Assembly: GCF_010435965.1 (NCBI RefSeq)
Contig: NZ_JAAGAA010000010.1
Span: 123,606 to 187,605, forward strand
Origin: Crenobacter caeni
GTDB taxonomy: Bacteria > Pseudomonadota > Gammaproteobacteria > Burkholderiales > Chromobacteriaceae
Reading direction: 5' to 3'
DNA: 64,000 bases
Position 1 is the stretch's first letter. Every line of letters starts with the position of its first letter. Made by a program: the position numbers and the translations under genes. Positions 61,593-64,000 of this stretch are shown here, in pieces. The notes below the pieces were generated by a model. It was not told where the DNA came from. It made no database searches and saw nothing but the letters and a program-made list of their open reading frames with translations.

Positions 61593-63565
61593 TCGATTCC
61601 GCGACCGCCGGGTCCGGCACCCCTCTGCCGAAAGCCGCAGCCCGTCCTGCCCACCGCACCCTGTCGCTGGTCCAGCGGCTTTGGCTCTTGCTGGTGATGA
61701 TCGTGGTACTGGCCACCGGCGCCGCGCTGGCGACCAACCTGCTCGGTGCCCGCGCCTACCTCGAACAGCAACTGAGCGCGCAGGGCACGGAAACCGCGAA
61801 CGCACTCGCGCTGATGATCAACCAGGCGCAGGCCGACCAGGCCGCAGCCGAAACACTGATCAACGCGAGCTTCGACCTCGGCCATTTCAGCCGCATCGTC
61901 TGGCACGACAACCAGGGGCGGGTGCTGGTGCAGCGGGAAAACCGGGACATCGCCCAGAGCGTGCCGGCCTGGTTCCGCCAGTTGCTGCCGATCACCCCGC
62001 GTAGCGGCGAGGCCAGCCTGACCCGCGGCTGGCAGCAGGCGGGCGTGCTGCAGGTCACCTCGGACACCGGCTACGCCTACCTGTCCTTATGGCAGAGCGC
62101 CTGGCAGACGCTGTTCGCACTGTTCGGCGTGGTCGCCGTAGCCGGCCTGCTGGGTTCGCTCGACATCCGCCGCATCCGCCGTCAGCTCGATAGCGTGGTC
62201 GGCCAGGCGCGCGCGCTGGGCGAACGCCGCTTTGTCCGCCTGCCCATCCCCGCCATCCCGGAACTGGCCCGCGTCACCGCCAGCATGAACCAGATGGTCG
62301 AGCGGCTGCAGGCCTTCCTCGCGCAACAAGCGGAGGAACTGTCCGCCCTCAAGCGCGACCAGGACCGAGACCCGGCCACCGGTCTCGTCAACCGCACCCT
62401 GCTCGAGCGCGCCCACCGCGCCCAAGCGCAGGCGGATGCGCAGGGCAGCGCCGGCCAGTTGCTGCTGGTGCGCGTGGCCGACCTCTCCGCGCTGAACAGT
62501 CGCCTGGGCGCGCCGGCGGTCGACCGCCTGCTCGGACGGCTGGCAGACGATCTCGCCGCGCTCGCCCGCCCGCTGAAGGGCGCGCTGGCCGTCCGCCTGC
62601 GCGGCGCCGACTTCGCGCTGTACGGACCGGCGCTCGACGTCTCCGCTGCAGACGCCCTGGCCGGGCAGTTGCTGGAGCAGTTGTCCGCCTATCCGCAAAT
62701 GGGGCTGACCGACCAGGCCGATGTCGCCCATATCGGCGCCACTTCGTTCTCTCCGCAAGACAGGCTGGCCGACATGCTCGCCCGCGCCGACCTCGCGCTG
62801 GCCGAGGCTGCAGCCGGCCATCGCCAGCAGGCCCGCCACGAGCAGCACGCGATCGCCGCCAGCCATCAGGACTGGCGAACGCTGATCGACGCCGCTTGCG
62901 CTGGGGACAGGCTCGCGCTGCTGTACTACCCGGTGTGCCAGTCCGACGGGCAAACGCTGTGGCAAGAGGGCATGCTGTATTTGCCGGCCGACAGGGAGAC
63001 GCGCCGAGTCAACGCGCTGCAACTGGTGTCGCAGGCGCTGCAGTTGCGCATCACCGACCGGCTCGACCTCGCGGCCGTCCGCCTCGCCACTGTCAAGGCA
63101 CGCCAGACGCGCACTGCGGTCAACCTGTCCGCCGCCTCGCTGGCGGCACCGGGCTTTGCCGAAGCACTCGAGCAGGCGATCAGCGACGTCCCGGCCGGCC
63201 AACTGAACCTGGAAGTCAACGAACTGATGCTGGGTGAACACTGGGAAGCCTTCTGCACGCTCTGTCGCCGCATGAAGCAACTGCAGCACAGCGTCGCGGT
63301 CGAGATCAGCGGCAACGACCTGGGGCTGGTCGCACGGCTGGGCGAAGTCGGCCTCGACTATCTGGTGCTCGAGCACCTGCTCACCCGGGACATCCACCGC
63401 GATGGCGGTCGCCAGGCCGTCGTGCGCGGCCTGTTGCAGATGGCGAACCTGCTCGGCGTACGGCTGATCGCCAAGGGCATCAGCGATGCCGACGACGCGA
63501 AGATGCTCGCTGAGCTGGGCGTATGGGGAATGACCGGTTCGGCCATCGGCTCGAAGGAAGCCTAA
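61589..63565 (+). CDS. lapD: LapD-type inner-membrane c-di-GMP receptor
   Basis: This 658-residue protein has a transmembrane helix (LLLVMIVVLATGAALATNLL), a LapD/MoxY N-terminal periplasmic domain, a second helix (LFALFGVVAVAGLLG), a HAMP linker, and degenerate GGDEF (RGADF in place of GGDEF) and EAL domains (QEGMLYL in place of EALLR). Both loss-of-catalysis motifs match LapD as a receptor and not an enzyme. It sequesters LapG at high c-di-GMP. The ATG overlaps the lapG stop. Confidence 0.94.
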   Translation: MIDSATAGSGTPLPKAAARPAHRTLSLVQRLWLLLVMIVVLATGAALATNLLGARAYLEQQLSAQGTETANALALMINQAQADQAAAETLINASFDLGHFSRIVWHDNQGRVLVQRENRDIAQSVPAWFRQLLPITPRSGEASLTRGWQQAGVLQVTSDTGYAYLSLWQSAWQTLFALFGVVAVAGLLGSLDIRRIRRQLDSVVGQARALGERRFVRLPIPAIPELARVTASMNQMVERLQAFLAQQAEELSALKRDQDRDPATGLVNRTLLERAHRAQAQADAQGSAGQLLLVRVADLSALNSRLGAPAVDRLLGRLADDLAALARPLKGALAVRLRGADFALYGPALDVSAADALAGQLLEQLSAYPQMGLTDQADVAHIGATSFSPQDRLADMLARADLALAEAAAGHRQQARHEQHAIAASHQDWRTLIDAACAGDRLALLYYPVCQSDGQTLWQEGMLYLPADRETRRVNALQLVSQALQLRITDRLDLAAVRLATVKARQTRTAVNLSAASLAAPGFAEALEQAISDVPAGQLNLEVNELMLGEHWEAFCTLCRRMKQLQHSVAVEISGNDLGLVARLGEVGLDYLVLEHLLTRDIHRDGGRQAVVRGLLQMANLLGVRLIAKGISDADDAKMLAELGVWGMTGSAIGSKEA

Positions 63566-63722
63566 GCAGCGGCCGCACAGGGGCATGCAGCCCCTGCCTT
63601 GCCTGACTTCAGCGATCTGGCACGCGAGGGCGCGGCAAACACGCAACCACGGCTGGAGCCCGTTGCGCGGCGACGTCGCAAGGCGATAGCACCCGGGCTG
63701 GGCTTGGCAAAATCAATGAAGA
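63566..63722. other. Gap between lapD and its terminator
   Basis: No gene is supported. The stretch holds GC-rich sequence with no family-level match. Confidence 0.4.
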
Positions 63723-63744
63723 GGCGTGTCCTGACGGACACGCC
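63723..63744 (+). terminator. Terminator after lapD
   Basis: GGCGTGTCC-TGAC-GGACACGCC gives a perfect 9-bp stem, followed by CATTTTCTTT on the plus strand. Confidence 0.85.
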
Positions 63745-63854
63745 CATTTTCTTTGTCTGGATGGGCGCATAGCGCCGGGATGATCTGCCCCAGGCATGCC
63801 GGGAATACGGCGGGTAGCGTACGCTGGATGGGCTTTGTGCGCGCACAAAGCAAA

Positions 63855-63883
63855 ACCCCCGACTGATTGATTCAGTCGGGGGT
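63855..63883 (-). terminator. rRNA operon terminator
   Basis: ACCCCCGACTGA and TCAGTCGGGGGT form a 12-bp stem just past the 5S gene on the minus strand. TTTTG follows. Confidence 0.85.
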
Positions 63884-63897
63884 CTGCGGATGGGGCG

Positions 63898-64000
63898 TCT
63901 GGCGGTGTCCTACTTTCACATGGCGAATGCCACACTATCATCGGCGCTAAGGTGTTTCACGGTCCTGTTCGGGATGGGAAGGCGTGGGACCACCTCGCTA
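63898..64000 (-). rRNA. rrf: 5S ribosomal RNA, 3' part
   Basis: Read on the minus strand, the sequence holds the 5S landmarks TAGCGAGGTGGTCCCACGCC, ATCCCGAACAGG, CCTTAGCGCCGATGATAGTG and a 3' end in CGCCAGA. About the first 10-15 nt lie beyond the window. The remainder of the rRNA operon should continue to the right. Confidence 0.95.

Overview
The window looks like a high-GC betaproteobacterial chromosome, most likely Neisseriales (Chromobacteriaceae or a close relative). This rests on GC-rich codon use, the conserved block mnmG-rsmG-parA-parB / atpIBEFHAGDC / glmU-deoR-glmS, a single-copy pflB-pflA-ackA-pta cluster, a Lap-type biofilm module and the start of an rRNA operon. The species cannot be fixed from the sequence alone. 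Most of the window is ordinary housekeeping DNA; the accessory parts are an integrated element at a tRNA-Leu gene and a ureide-type catabolic locus.

Region by region. 1-2771: a PAS-rich hybrid histidine kinase with the start of a response regulator overlapping its end. 3032-3691: decayed fragments of a DUF2721 gene and a LacI-type regulator. 3860-10524: mixed-acid fermentation genes (pyruvate formate-lyase, its activase, acetate kinase, phosphotransacetylase) behind a near-consensus FNR box. 10723-21949, minus strand: glmS, a DeoR regulator, glmU and the complete F1Fo ATP synthase operon. 22317-25508: argF, a TDT-family transporter and a divergent LysR gene, lying between atpI and parB. 25554-29710: parB, parA, rsmG, mnmG. 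29896-37259: an OlsB-like acyltransferase, trmO, a Tim44-like membrane protein, an EAL phosphodiesterase, a BON lipoprotein, a DiaA/GmhA-type SIS protein, yraN, an LpoA/LppC lipoprotein and rsmI.

37330-46047: tRNA-Leu(CAA) followed by an integrated element of about 8.6 kb. It is bounded by direct repeats of the tRNA 3' end plus its terminator. It carries a tyrosine integrase, an AlpA-like regulator, a CHC2 primase-type protein, a large TOPRIM/P-loop protein and small accessory genes, with no structural phage genes. Its right third holds a type I-C-like CRISPR repeat with one spacer and a second repeat cut off by an IS5-family remnant, then a DUF262 gene paired with a HEPN (RX4H) gene, a likely defence module of lower GC than its surroundings.

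46409-49283: Sel1 protein, a Nudix relic, an outer-membrane barrel and a DUF1254 protein. 49342-58428: two divergent units that together encode YlbE (DUF1116), FdrA, two NCS2 permeases, an AllS-like LysR regulator, a biuret-hydrolase-like cysteine amidase and a YlbF-like DUF2877 protein. The E. coli relatives FdrA/YlbE/YlbF (AllFGH) form oxamate (oxalurate) transcarbamylase, so this looks like a ureide uptake and carbamoyl-transfer pathway with an unusual amidase. A 16-bp palindromic sequence is repeated exactly in front of both units. 58472-63565: tatD, then a TolC-family outer-membrane channel divergent from lapG-lapD, the c-di-GMP-controlled adhesin release system, with no adhesin gene in view. 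The window ends in the 3' part of a 5S rRNA gene on the minus strand.
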